A DNA stretch of 64,000 bases from an uncultured Jannaschia sp. (GTDB taxonomy: Bacteria; Pseudomonadota; Alphaproteobacteria; Rhodobacterales; Rhodobacteraceae), in contig CANLTZ010000008.1 of assembly GCA_947494145.1 (NCBI GenBank), positions 62,001 to 126,000 of the forward strand, written 5' to 3'. Under the pieces are notes generated by a model, which saw only the letters and a list, made by a program, of their open reading frames with translations, made no database searches and had not been told where the DNA came from. Shown piece by piece: positions 1 through 8,326 of the stretch (position 1 is the stretch's first letter; each line of letters begins with the position of its first letter). Both the position numbers and the translations under genes were made by a program.

Positions 1-1029
1 CACCGGCACGCAGACATCCGTAACGATGGCCGTCGACCCGGGCCGCGACGCCAAAATGGTGTGATAGGCCCGGTGACGCATTGCCCAAAGCCGCGTGCGC
101 GCCTCGGCTTCCGTGGCCCAGTCATAGCCCTTGGCGCCCGCCTCCTCCGCCAAGTCACCGAACCGCGCCGCCTGTTCGGCCACGGCGACGTCTGAGCCGT
201 GGAATTCCAGCAGCAGATGCGGCGTCTCCGGCAAGCCCGCATCATCGGCCGCGTTCAAGATGACCACCGTGGCCCGATCCACGTACTCGATCCGCGCGGG
301 CGCCAGCCCCATCTGCTTTGCCAAGACCACCGTTTCCACCGCCGCGCCCGTATCGGGAAAGGCGCAGGACGCGGCGGAGACGGCCTCCGGAATGCCATGC
401 AATTGCAAGGTCAGTTCCGTGATCAGACCAAGCGTGCCCTCGGCGCCCACAAAGAGCCCGGTCAAGTCGTAGCCCGCCGATGACTTGCGCGCCCGCGTGC
501 CCGTATGAATGACCCGCCCATCGGCCAGCACCACTTCCAGCCCCCGCACATTGTCGCGCATCGTGCCGTAGCGCACCGCCGTCGTCCCCGAGGCCCGGGT
601 GGATGCCATGCCACCCAGCGACGCATTTGCGCCCGGGTCGACGGGAAACATCAGCCCCGTGGCGCGCAAAGCCGTATTCAGCGCCTCCCGCGTGCAGCCG
701 GGCTGCACCCGGACCAGCATGTCTTCGGTCAAGACCTCCAACACCGCATCCATGTGCCGGAAATCCACGGTCACCCCACCCCGCGGCGCCGAGGCATGGC
801 CCTCCAGCGCCGTCCCCGCGCCCCAGCCTATGATCGGGACAGCATGCCGCGCGCAGATGGCCACGATCCCAGCCACCTCGCCCGTGTCTAATGGGTAGGC
901 CACCGCATCGGGTGGCATTTCGGGGTGCCACGTCTCCGAGCGGCCATGGAGCGACAGATCGCTCTTCCCCGTGCCAAGCCGTTCGCCTAGCATCGACTTC
1001 AAGTCCGACAGTGCCGCTTCCGGGATCAT
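1..1029 (-). CDS. FAD-linked oxidase, GlcD / D-lactate dehydrogenase (cytochrome) type, 3' end cut by the window
   Basis: Reading the minus strand from an ATG at 1029 gives 343 codons without a stop, running off the left edge, so the C-terminus is missing. The ATG is preceded by a GGAGGGGGCG ribosome binding site. The product has the PCMH-type FAD-binding core of 2-hydroxy acid oxidases: GWGAGTALEGH near residue 75, a DPGANASLGG-like stretch near 140 and VGAEGTLGLITE near 195, then the start of the FAD-oxidase C-terminal domain ending in TDVCVPV. Family members oxidise D-lactate, glycolate or related 2-hydroxy acids and pass electrons to cytochrome c or the quinone pool. Full-length relatives have about 460-480 residues, so roughly a quarter is absent. 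The exact substrate cannot be read from the sequence. It is divergent from the ClC gene, with only 67 bases between the two proposed starts. Confidence 0.85.
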   Translation of the reverse strand, partial: MIPEAALSDLKSMLGERLGTGKSDLSLHGRSETWHPEMPPDAVAYPLDTGEVAGIVAICARHAVPIIGWGAGTALEGHASAPRGGVTVDFRHMDAVLEVLTEDMLVRVQPGCTREALNTALRATGLMFPVDPGANASLGGMASTRASGTTAVRYGTMRDNVRGLEVVLADGRVIHTGTRARKSSAGYDLTGLFVGAEGTLGLITELTLQLHGIPEAVSAASCAFPDTGAAVETVVLAKQMGLAPARIEYVDRATVVILNAADDAGLPETPHLLLEFHGSDVAVAEQAARFGDLAEEAGAKGYDWATEAEARTRLWAMRHRAYHTILASRPGSTAIVTDVCVPV

Positions 1030-1096
1030 CGCCCCCTCCCAAGAACGCTCGCGGCCCAGGGTGCATCAAGGGGCGCGCGAAGGACAAGCCCCGCCT

Positions 1097-2764
1097 GTGT
1101 CAGACCTGCCCGCTTCCCGTCACGCCACATCGGCCCTGCGCCGCTGGTGGGAGGTGATCCGCCACAAGGGCCCGTCGAAAGTGCAGTTCTGGTTCATCGC
1201 CCTTCTGGTGGGGATTGCGTCGGGCTATGCCGCCGTGGCCTTCATGACGGCCATTCGCACGCTGCAAACCTTCCTTTATGGCACCGAAGACCCGCGCATG
1301 TTGCACACCTTCGCAGCCACCCTTCCCTGGTGGTGGGTGCTGATTCTGCCCGCGATCGGCGGCTTCATCGTGGGCGTGATCTTGACCCGCTTTACCCCCG
1401 ATGCCCGCGTGCGCGGCCCTGCCGAGGTGATCGAGGCCTCCGCCATGAAGGAAGGCCGGGTCGAGACGCGGGCGGGGCTGGCCTCCGTTGCGGCCTCGCT
1501 CATCACGCTCAGCTCAGGCGGGTCGTCTGGCCGGGAAGGTCCCGTCGTCCATATGGTGGGGATGATCGCAGGCTGGGTGTCGAACCGCTTGAACGCCGAT
1601 GGCATCACGGGTCGCGACCTTCTGGGCTGCGCCGTCGCCGCTGGCGTTGCCGCCAGCTTCAACGCGCCCCTTGCGGGCGCCCTTTTCGCGATGGAGGTGG
1701 TGCTGCGCCACTTCTCCGTCCACGCCTTCGCGCCCATCACCATCGCGGCGGCCAGCGGCTCGGTTATCAGCCGCATTCATTTCGGCGATGTGACAGAGTT
1801 CATGCTGCCAGAAGCGTCGCAACTGGCCTTCTACGTCGAACTCCCAGCCTTTATCTTGCTGGGCCTGACCTGCGGCCTGGTGGGCGTGGTGCTGATGCGC
1901 TCGGTCTTTTTGGCCGAAGACGTGGCCACCCGGGCCCAGGGCGCGCTGCGTCTGCCGCCGGTGCTGCGCCCTGCTGTGGCCGGGCTGATGCTGGGCGCGC
2001 TGGCGATCTTCTTTCCGCACATCATCGGCGTCGGCTATGAGACGACATCGGCAGCTTTGTCTGGCAACCTCATGCTGGAAGAAGCGATCGCCTTTGCTGT
2101 TCTCAAGGTCCTGGCGGTGTCGATCACCATGGGCGGCCGCATGGGGGGTGGCATCTTTTCACCCGCGCTCATGGTGGGTGCGCTTACGGGCCTGGCCTTC
2201 GGCACTGTGGCCACATCCCTCGTGCCTGAGATGTCGGGGACGGGCACGCTTTATGCCTTGGCGGGCATGGGCGCGGTGGCGGCCGCCGTGCTGGGCGCGC
2301 CCATTTCAACAACATTGATCGTGTTCGAGCTCACGGGCGACTGGCAGACTGGCCTTGCTGTGATGATCGCCGTTTCCACCTCCACCGCGATTTCGGCCAA
2401 GCTGGTGGATCGCAGCTTCTTCCTGACGCAACTTGAACGCAGGGGCATACACCTGGCCGCGGGGCCGCAGGCGTACCTTCTGGCCATGTTCAAGGTCTCG
2501 GGTGTCATGAAAGCCCCCGACCACCCACAAGCCCCTGCCGAAGATCGTATCAGACGCGCCTTGAACGAGGGGCTTTTTGTCAACCCCGGAGACACGCTTG
2601 AAGCCGCCATGCCCTTGTTTGAGCGCTCCAATTCCGACTTCCTCTGTGTCGTGCGCCTGGTGGATGGCAAAACCCCCCGCATTCTCGGTGTGCTCATGCA
2701 TGTGGATGCCCTGCGCGTCTACAACCGCGCCCTGGCCGCCACCGCCGCGGAGGAGCATTCCTGA
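1097..2764 (+). CDS. ClC-family chloride channel/transporter with C-terminal cytoplasmic domain
   Basis: About 555 residues from a GTG start at 1097 with an AAGGA-like site upstream. The same frame is open back to 971, but that would overlap the divergent oxidase start. The ClC core is clear: SSGREGP holds the gating glutamate (E147 from this start), FNAPLAGALF follows, and GGGIFSP matches the conserved GxFxP chloride-coordinating loop. The first selectivity loop reads VRGPAEV rather than the usual GSGIPEV. At the position of the internal proton glutamate (E203 of E. coli ClC-ec1) the sequence is E200-V201, that is valine, as in ClC channels. About 80 residues after the membrane domain resemble a single CBS-like module. 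The family moves chloride across the inner membrane, as channel or Cl-/H+ exchanger. It is convergent with the ergothioneine genes. Confidence 0.9.
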   Translation: MSDLPASRHATSALRRWWEVIRHKGPSKVQFWFIALLVGIASGYAAVAFMTAIRTLQTFLYGTEDPRMLHTFAATLPWWWVLILPAIGGFIVGVILTRFTPDARVRGPAEVIEASAMKEGRVETRAGLASVAASLITLSSGGSSGREGPVVHMVGMIAGWVSNRLNADGITGRDLLGCAVAAGVAASFNAPLAGALFAMEVVLRHFSVHAFAPITIAAASGSVISRIHFGDVTEFMLPEASQLAFYVELPAFILLGLTCGLVGVVLMRSVFLAEDVATRAQGALRLPPVLRPAVAGLMLGALAIFFPHIIGVGYETTSAALSGNLMLEEAIAFAVLKVLAVSITMGGRMGGGIFSPALMVGALTGLAFGTVATSLVPEMSGTGTLYALAGMGAVAAAVLGAPISTTLIVFELTGDWQTGLAVMIAVSTSTAISAKLVDRSFFLTQLERRGIHLAAGPQAYLLAMFKVSGVMKAPDHPQAPAEDRIRRALNEGLFVNPGDTLEAAMPLFERSNSDFLCVVRLVDGKTPRILGVLMHVDALRVYNRALAATAAEEHS

Positions 2765-2834
2765 GCGGGTGGCCTGTCGCCCCGGTGCGATCCGTCCCAG
2801 GCACGAGCCGATCCAAGGTAGAACAGAAGGCCCC

Positions 2835-3764
2835 TCAAGCCCCCAAAATCACCACCGCGAACCGCGCCGCCTCATCGGTGATCACATCGTCAAGCCGCCA
2901 GCCAGAGCGCTCCGCCAAGCCAGCCAGACTTTCTGGCGTGTACTTTCGGCTCGATTCCGTATGGATGCTCTCGCCCTCGGCGAAGTCCACGACTTCGCCG
3001 CCCAGGGACACAGACTGCGCCAGCCGCGCCACCAGATGCATCTCCATCCGCGCGGCTTCCGCCACCCAGCGGGCTTCGTGCCGGAAGCCGTCTAGGTCGA
3101 AATCGGCCCCGGCCTCGGCGTTGAGCCGCCGCAGGATGTTGAGGTTGAATTGCGCCGTCACCCCCGCCGCGTCGTCATAGGCGGCAACCAATTCGCCCGC
3201 ATCCTTCACCAAGTCAGCGCCTAACACGAAGCCCTGCGCCCCGGGCCAACTGCGCGCCCGCGCAAGCAACGCCGTTGCTGCGCGCGCCTCCAAGTTCCCG
3301 ATGGTGGAGCCGGGGAAGAACCCCACTTTAGGCAGGTCCCCCAAGACGGCTGGTAAGGCCACGGGCCCGGTGAAATCGCCCACCACCGGCACCACGTCGA
3401 GGTCGGGATAGCGGCGGCGCAAATCTTGGGCCACCGACATCAAAAACCCTTCCGAGATATCGATGGGCACATAGGCCCCGAAATGTCCGCCTGCATCCAG
3501 CAGCATCCGCGTCTTCACGCTGGCGCCCGAACCCAGTTCCACCAGGGCCCCGCCCGCGGGCACCAAGGCCGCCAGACGAGCCGCGTGGTTGCGCAAGATC
3601 GCGGCTTCCGTTCGCGTCGGGTAGTATTCGGGCAAATCCGTGATCGCCTCGAACAATTCCGACCCGCGCCGGTCATAGAACCATTTGGGCGACAACCATT
3701 TCTGCGGCGCCCTGAGCCCAACCAGCGCCTCTTCCAGCAAATCCGGGTTCGCAACATCCAACAT
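2835..3764 (-). CDS. egtD: EgtD, L-histidine N-alpha-methyltransferase (ergothioneine biosynthesis)
   Basis: 309 residues from ATG 3764. A longer frame exists upstream, but this ATG shares one base with the EgtB stop (TGATG), so the two are translationally coupled. EgtD transfers three methyl groups from S-adenosylmethionine to histidine, giving hercynine. Visible family features are the N-terminal PKWFYDRRGSELF..ITDLPEYYPTRTE segment, the SAM motif LVELGSGASVKTRMLLD, VPIDIS after it, FFPGSTIGN in the middle, and FNLNILRRLN followed by the ARxEMHL region; EGESIHTESSRKYT near the C-terminus is typical. Length agrees with the family (about 320). Together with EgtB it forms the minimal two-gene ergothioneine route; EgtA, EgtC and EgtE are not present nearby. 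Confidence 0.95.
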   Translation of the reverse strand: MLDVANPDLLEEALVGLRAPQKWLSPKWFYDRRGSELFEAITDLPEYYPTRTEAAILRNHAARLAALVPAGGALVELGSGASVKTRMLLDAGGHFGAYVPIDISEGFLMSVAQDLRRRYPDLDVVPVVGDFTGPVALPAVLGDLPKVGFFPGSTIGNLEARAATALLARARSWPGAQGFVLGADLVKDAGELVAAYDDAAGVTAQFNLNILRRLNAEAGADFDLDGFRHEARWVAEAARMEMHLVARLAQSVSLGGEVVDFAEGESIHTESSRKYTPESLAGLAERSGWRLDDVITDEAARFAVVILGA

Positions 3765-5014
3765 CACACATCCCTCGCAAGGCGCAGCCCCATCATCTGC
3801 CAGCGTTGATGGGGATAGAAAAAAGTCCGGTATGTGGCGCGCATCTGGCCGCGCGGCGTTGCGCAGGACCCGCCGCGCAGCACCATCTGATTGACCATGA
3901 ACTTGCCGTTGTATTCGCCAATCGCGCCCTCGGGCGGCTGGAACCCGGGGTAAGGCGTGAAGGGCGAGGACGTCCATTCCCACACATCGCCCCAGACGCC
4001 CTGCCCCGGTCGGGGCCGCAGCATCATCGTGTCGAGAAAATTGCCTTCGATGGGCTGCTCACCGAAGGCCACTTCGTGTTCGGCTTCCGTGGGCAGACGC
4101 GCGCCCGCCCAACGGGCAAAGGCATCGGCCTCGTAATAGCTCACATGGCAAACCGGCGCCTCCAGTGCCACGGGCTGGGGCCCGCGCAGCGTATAGGTCC
4201 ACCATTCGCCATCCTGCTGCCACCAGTAGAGCGGATGCGCCCAGCCCTCCCGCTCCGCTACGGCATGGCCTTCCATTAGCCACAGCCGCGCGTCCGAATA
4301 GCCGCCATCTTCCATGAAGGCGATCCAGTCGCGATTGGTCACAGGGCGGTCGGCGATGTCGTAGGGCGCCAGCCAGACCTTGTGGCGCGGCCCCTCGCAA
4401 TCATAGGCAAAGCCAGCGCCGCCATGCCCGATCTCCACAAGTCCGCCATCCTGGCGCAGCCAGCCTTGGGGCTGGGCGTCGATCACGGGTAAAGGCTCCG
4501 GGTCGCGGTAGGTGGGCAGCAGCGGGTTGAAGGACAACCCATGGAGCAGATCCGTCACCAGTAATTCTTGATGCTGCATCTCATGGTGGCAGCCCAACTC
4601 GGCCAGGGCGGCGATGTCATCCGCATCGTCGCGGTCAGCTTCCAGCAGGGACGCCATCGCGTCCTCCACATGGGCGCGGTAGTCGCGCACCGCCTGCCCG
4701 CCGGGCCGCGACACGAGGCCCCGTTTGTCGCGCGCATGGCGTGGCCCGGCCTGCACGTAATAGCTGTTGAACAGCCGGGCGAAGTCGTCATTGGGCGATA
4801 CGTAGCCCGGCGCATATGGCCGCAGGATGAATTGCTCGAAAAACCAGGTCACATGGGCTGCGTGCCATTTCGGCGGTGACGCATCCTCCATGCTTTGGAC
4901 CATGGTGTCTTCAGGCGTCAATGGCGCCATCAGCGCGTCGGTGCGTGCGCGGGTCTCCGTGAACAGGTCGAGGGCCTCGCCTGGGGCGAGCGGTCGGGGA
5001 GCGGTGGCATTCAT
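3764..5014 (-). CDS. egtB: EgtB, hercynine oxygenase (iron-dependent sulfoxide synthase)
   Basis: 416 residues from ATG 5014. A GTG ten codons upstream (5044) is possible but has no better ribosome site. EgtB joins hercynine to cysteine or gamma-glutamylcysteine using oxygen and a mononuclear iron. The N-terminal DinB-like domain carries the three-histidine site: H51 in KWHAAHVTWFFE, and H144 and H148 in CHHEMQHQELL. The C-terminal half is the formylglycine-generating-enzyme/sulfatase-modifying fold, ending in LRGGSCATPRGQMRATYRTF..RWQMMGLRLARD. It is the upstream gene of the egtBD pair. Whether it prefers cysteine or gamma-Glu-Cys cannot be decided here; no EgtC-type amidotransferase gene lies beside it. 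The 255 bases upstream (5015-5269) hold no gene that I can see. Confidence 0.94.
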   Translation of the reverse strand: MNATAPRPLAPGEALDLFTETRARTDALMAPLTPEDTMVQSMEDASPPKWHAAHVTWFFEQFILRPYAPGYVSPNDDFARLFNSYYVQAGPRHARDKRGLVSRPGGQAVRDYRAHVEDAMASLLEADRDDADDIAALAELGCHHEMQHQELLVTDLLHGLSFNPLLPTYRDPEPLPVIDAQPQGWLRQDGGLVEIGHGGAGFAYDCEGPRHKVWLAPYDIADRPVTNRDWIAFMEDGGYSDARLWLMEGHAVAEREGWAHPLYWWQQDGEWWTYTLRGPQPVALEAPVCHVSYYEADAFARWAGARLPTEAEHEVAFGEQPIEGNFLDTMMLRPRPGQGVWGDVWEWTSSPFTPYPGFQPPEGAIGEYNGKFMVNQMVLRGGSCATPRGQMRATYRTFFYPHQRWQMMGLRLARDV

Positions 5015-5269
5015 GTGCGGTCTATCCAGGCTACGTCGTGCCACCCTAACCCGCTAAACCCCGCGCAAACCTCACGGTTTCGTGACAGGGTTGAACTCGC
5101 GGGGGGCCGCCGGTTTTGTTGCGTCCACCTGTAACCGCAAGAAACACCGCCCAGCCGACGATACCCCAGAACCGCACCATCCCTCCGAACACAGAGTGCA
5201 CGCCGGTCAATCGACGGGCCGGCGCCCGTTGGGCTTAGTTCCGGTCCAGGAAAGGGTAGCCGCCCGCGC

Positions 5270-6562
5270 CTATCGTTCCGGCAAAAGCCCCCGCGGCGAA
5301 AAGCGCAGCACCAGCAGCAGCACCAAGCCCATGGTCAGCAGCCGCATATGCGCCACCGATTCCAGCAGATGCCCCTTCAGCCAGCTTCCGTCCGCCATGC
5401 CCGCCGTGATCGCATCCATCAAAAGCGCGCCCAAAGGCTCCACCTGGACCCAAAGCCACCAGACCAGAAAGCCCCCCAGCACCGCGCCGAAATTGTTCCC
5501 CGACCCGCCCACGATCACCATGACCCAGATGAGGAACGTGTAGCGCAGCGGTTGATAGGTTCCGGGCGTCAACTGCCCGTCCAGCGTGGTCATCATGGCC
5601 CCCGCCAAACCGCACACGGCCGAGCCCAGCACGAAGATCTGCAAATGCCGGGCGGTCACGTCCTTGCCCATCGCCTCAGCCGCGACTTCGTTGTCGCGAA
5701 TGGCCCGCATCATCCGCCCCCATGGCGAGGCCAAAGCGGCCTGCGCTAGCCACAGAAGCCCCAGTAGGATCACGATGAACAGCCCCGAATAGGCCAATTT
5801 CACCGCGATACTTGACGCTGTGACCGGGTCTGCTCCCAGCTCCGTCGCCAATTCCACAAAGCCCGCACTGTTCTGGAGGTCGATCTCATAGGGAACAGGC
5901 CGCGGCAGGCCGATCACGTTCTTGACGCCGCGGGCCAGCCAATCTTCGTTCTTCAGGATGGCGATCACGATCTCCGCAATCCCCAGCGTTGCGATGGCCA
6001 GGTAATCGGACCGCAAGCCAAGCGCCGTCTTCCCGATCACCCAGGCCGCGCCCGCCGCCAATAGCCCGCCCACCGGCCAAGCCAGCAGCACCGGCAGACC
6101 CAGCCCGCCGATATTTCCTGCACTTGCCGGGTTCACAGCCTCCACAGCCTGGACCCCTGGGTCCAGCACGGTGCGGAAGATGAAGAACCCCACCAACAAA
6201 ATCGCCGCCACCGCCCAGCCGCCCCAGCGCCCGGCCCGCGACCAGGCCAGAATGGCCGCAATCACCGTGGCGCCCCCCAGCGCCAGCCCGGCGACCACGC
6301 GCACGCCACCCGCGGCTAAAGCCTCGGTGTTGGGCGGCATCGACACCAGCACCGCGCCCAATCCCCCCAGCGCCACGAACCCCATCACGCCCACATTGAA
6401 GAGCCCCGCATAGCCCCATTGCATGTTCACGCCGAGCGCCATGATGGCCGATACCAGCCCCATGTTGAAAATCGTCAGCGCCACATTCCAGGACTGCACG
6501 ATCCCTGTGCCGACAAACAGCATCAGCACGAAAGTGAACAGCAAGACCGCCCGCAGGTTCAT
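5270..6562 (-). CDS. livM: LivM, branched-chain amino acid ABC transporter permease
   Basis: 430 residues, many hydrophobic segments. It belongs to the LivM permease family of high-affinity leucine/isoleucine/valine-type importers in the inner membrane. The segment GVNMQWGYAGLFNVGVMGFVALGG (split here only by my reading) is the LivM hallmark near residue 45-68; LGLRSDYLAIATLGIAEIV and GRMMRAIRDNEVAAEAMGKDV contain the EAA-like loop that contacts the ATPases. Its ATG overlaps the LivH stop (ATGA at 6559-6562). It is the last gene of the operon. The substrate range of such systems is broad (branched-chain amino acids, other amino acids, amides), so the exact ligand is not fixed by sequence. Confidence 0.93.
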   Translation of the reverse strand: MNLRAVLLFTFVLMLFVGTGIVQSWNVALTIFNMGLVSAIMALGVNMQWGYAGLFNVGVMGFVALGGLGAVLVSMPPNTEALAAGGVRVVAGLALGGATVIAAILAWSRAGRWGGWAVAAILLVGFFIFRTVLDPGVQAVEAVNPASAGNIGGLGLPVLLAWPVGGLLAAGAAWVIGKTALGLRSDYLAIATLGIAEIVIAILKNEDWLARGVKNVIGLPRPVPYEIDLQNSAGFVELATELGADPVTASSIAVKLAYSGLFIVILLGLLWLAQAALASPWGRMMRAIRDNEVAAEAMGKDVTARHLQIFVLGSAVCGLAGAMMTTLDGQLTPGTYQPLRYTFLIWVMVIVGGSGNNFGAVLGGFLVWWLWVQVEPLGALLMDAITAGMADGSWLKGHLLESVAHMRLLTMGLVLLLVLRFSPRGLLPER

Positions 6563-7569
6563 ACGGCTTTCCCCTTGAACAATCCCGTGGGCCGGAACAG
6601 CAACACAATGATCAGAATGACAAAGCTCACCGCGAATTTGTAGTCGGTGCTCAGAAGCTGCACCAATCCGTCGGGCGCCAACGTCTCGGGCAGGAAGTAG
6701 CCCAGCACTTTCTTGAGCGGATAGGTGATCGTCACTTCAGCGAAGGCAATCACAAAGCCGCCTGCAATGGCCCCCAGCGGGTTGCCCAAGCCCCCCACAA
6801 TGGCCGCCGCGAAAATGGGCAGTAGAAGCTGAAAGTAGGTGAACGGCTTGAAGCTTTTGTCCAGTCCGTAGAGCGTGCCCGCAATGGTCGCCAGTGCGGC
6901 CACCATGAGCCAAGTATACATCACCACCCGTTCTGGATTGATGCCAGATAGCAGCGCCAGATCCTCATTGTCGGAATAGGCCCGCATGGATTTGCCGGTC
7001 CGCGTCCGGTTGAGGAACCAGAACAGCACCGCCACCACGATCACCGCTACCACGACCGTGATGACCTGCGTGGTGCGGATGGCCAACCCTTCGGCCAGTC
7101 CCGTCATCTCGCGGAAATTGCGCGCCGAAATCAGGAACCGCTCTCCGTCCGAGAAGCGCTGGTCGTCAGGTCCGATGACGAAGCGCACCAGCCCGTTCAT
7201 GATGAACATCACGCCCAGCGAGGCAATAACGAAAATCACCGGCACCGCCTTTTTGGCGCGATAGAAGCGATAGACCAGCCGATCCGTGCCCAGCAGCAAA
7301 AGCGCGGTGATCCCGATCCCGATGGGGAGCGCCAGAAGCGCCGTGGGCAACGGGCCCAAATTTATGCCCAAAGCCTGCAAGCCCCAAGTCGGCAAGATGA
7401 CTGCCATGGTCCCGAAGGCCATGGTGTCGCCATGGGCGAAGTTGGAAAACCGCAAGATGCCGTAGATCAGCGTGACCCCTAGCGCACCCAGCGCAAGCTG
7501 CGCGCCGTAGGCGGTGGCGGGCACGATGACGAAATTGGCCAAAACGACGAGGCCGTTCAAGATATCCAT
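6559..7569 (-). CDS. livH: LivH, branched-chain amino acid ABC transporter permease
   Basis: 336 residues from ATG 7569, whose A is shared with the stop of the preceding small gene (TGATG), which argues for this start over an in-frame ATG at 7605. The LivH signature GLVTLIYGILRFSNFAHGD-like segment is present near residue 30-48 (here LGVTLIYGILRFSNFAHGD). GKSMRAYSDNEDLALLSGI is the cytoplasmic coupling loop, and PIFAAAIVGGLGNPLGAIAGG is the conserved late segment. It forms the membrane channel with LivM. Eight or so hydrophobic segments are visible. It sits between two exported Cys proteins and LivM, an arrangement unlike the standard liv gene order. Confidence 0.93.
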   Translation of the reverse strand: MDILNGLVVLANFVIVPATAYGAQLALGALGVTLIYGILRFSNFAHGDTMAFGTMAVILPTWGLQALGINLGPLPTALLALPIGIGITALLLLGTDRLVYRFYRAKKAVPVIFVIASLGVMFIMNGLVRFVIGPDDQRFSDGERFLISARNFREMTGLAEGLAIRTTQVITVVVAVIVVAVLFWFLNRTRTGKSMRAYSDNEDLALLSGINPERVVMYTWLMVAALATIAGTLYGLDKSFKPFTYFQLLLPIFAAAIVGGLGNPLGAIAGGFVIAFAEVTITYPLKKVLGYFLPETLAPDGLVQLLSTDYKFAVSFVILIIVLLFRPTGLFKGKAV

Positions 7570-7985
7570 CACAAAAGCCCTTCGCATGCGCCGCGCCAAG
7601 CCCACTGGGACCCGGGATAGTCGACATATCGCCGCGCCCGCGCGCGCAGGGTCAGGCGGACATGGTCAGCCCCGTCCTGCACGACCGCCCCATGGACCCC
7701 GTCCCCCAAGATCACAAAGCCCGCGTTTTCGTTTCGTATTTCATAGGTTAGGTGACCCACACGTAGTCTTTCCATACCGGATCCGGCCTCGATACGCTCA
7801 AGGTGCAAGCCATCGAAGCCATCAACCTCAACCCACATTCCGGCATCGGTCATGCCAATGACGGCGAACGAAACGGCACATTCGCTCGTTCCCGAGCAGT
7901 CGGGTGTCAGCCGGCAGGTCTCCGAAGCGGCGCCCATGGCACCGGCGCAGATAAGAATCAAAGAAAGGAAAGGCGTGCGCGTCAC
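7569..7985 (-). CDS. small exported cysteine protein embedded in the liv operon (copy 2)
   Basis: 138 residues from a GTG start at 7985, which overlaps the stop of the gene before it (GTGA). A signal peptide of about 21 residues is followed by ETC. Cysteines at 24, 30 and 36 form a CX5CX5C pattern and a fourth lies at 134 in GACEGLL. The neighbouring gene upstream shows the same layout (C26, C32, C38, then C109 in GRCEEG), so I read the two as diverged tandem paralogues. No known domain is recognised. Disulfide-bonded periplasmic protein is the likely location. Its stop overlaps the LivH start, so it should be translated with the permeases. A role in periplasmic function of the transporter is only inferred from position. 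Confidence 0.7.
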   Translation of the reverse strand: MTRTPFLSLILICAGAMGAASETCRLTPDCSGTSECAVSFAVIGMTDAGMWVEVDGFDGLHLERIEAGSGMERLRVGHLTYEIRNENAGFVILGDGVHGAVVQDGADHVRLTLRARARRYVDYPGSQWAWRGACEGLL

Positions 7986-8323
7986 TCGCCTTCCTCACAC
8001 CGCCCCAGATAGACCACCACCTGCGGTCCCGGCAGGTGGAACGACGCTCGCGCGTTCCCATCCTCACCCACCGACATCAGGACTGACATGCCGAAGCCGC
8101 GCGCGAGCCAGGTGCCGTCTTTTGCGGCCTCCACATCCAGTTCCGCATGTTCGATGACAAGCTGCGCCGGGTCCCCGTCTCGCATCTCCATCTCATAGGT
8201 CGTGGGCACGCAGGTATCCCCGTCGAAGCATTCCCGTTCGAAGAAACACGACATTTCCGCCGCCGCGGGTCCCACCATCAGGCACAAAACCGCCGCACCC
8301 AGTCCCATCTTCCAATTGGCCAT
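7982..8323 (-). CDS. small exported cysteine protein embedded in the liv operon (copy 1)
   Basis: 113 residues from ATG 8323, three bases after the LivF stop. The N-terminus has a basic start, a hydrophobic core and AAA-E cleavage near residue 22, so it should be exported. The mature part opens with C26, C32 and C38 spaced CX5CX5C and ends with C109 in LGRCEEGE. This matches the next gene (7569-7985) in cysteine spacing and C-terminal CE pair, though little else is alike. No recognised domain. It is translationally linked downstream by a GTGA overlap. Function unknown; an accessory role for the amino acid transporter is a guess from context. Confidence 0.7.
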   Translation of the reverse strand: MANWKMGLGAAVLCLMVGPAAAEMSCFFERECFDGDTCVPTTYEMEMRDGDPAQLVIEHAELDVEAAKDGTWLARGFGMSVLMSVGEDGNARASFHLPGPQVVVYLGRCEEGE

Positions 8324-8326
8324 CTG

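Noticed and set aside
242-1087. 281-codon open frame on the minus strand
   Set aside because: It is a shifted frame of the FAD-linked oxidase, glycine/arginine-rich and without any family pattern.
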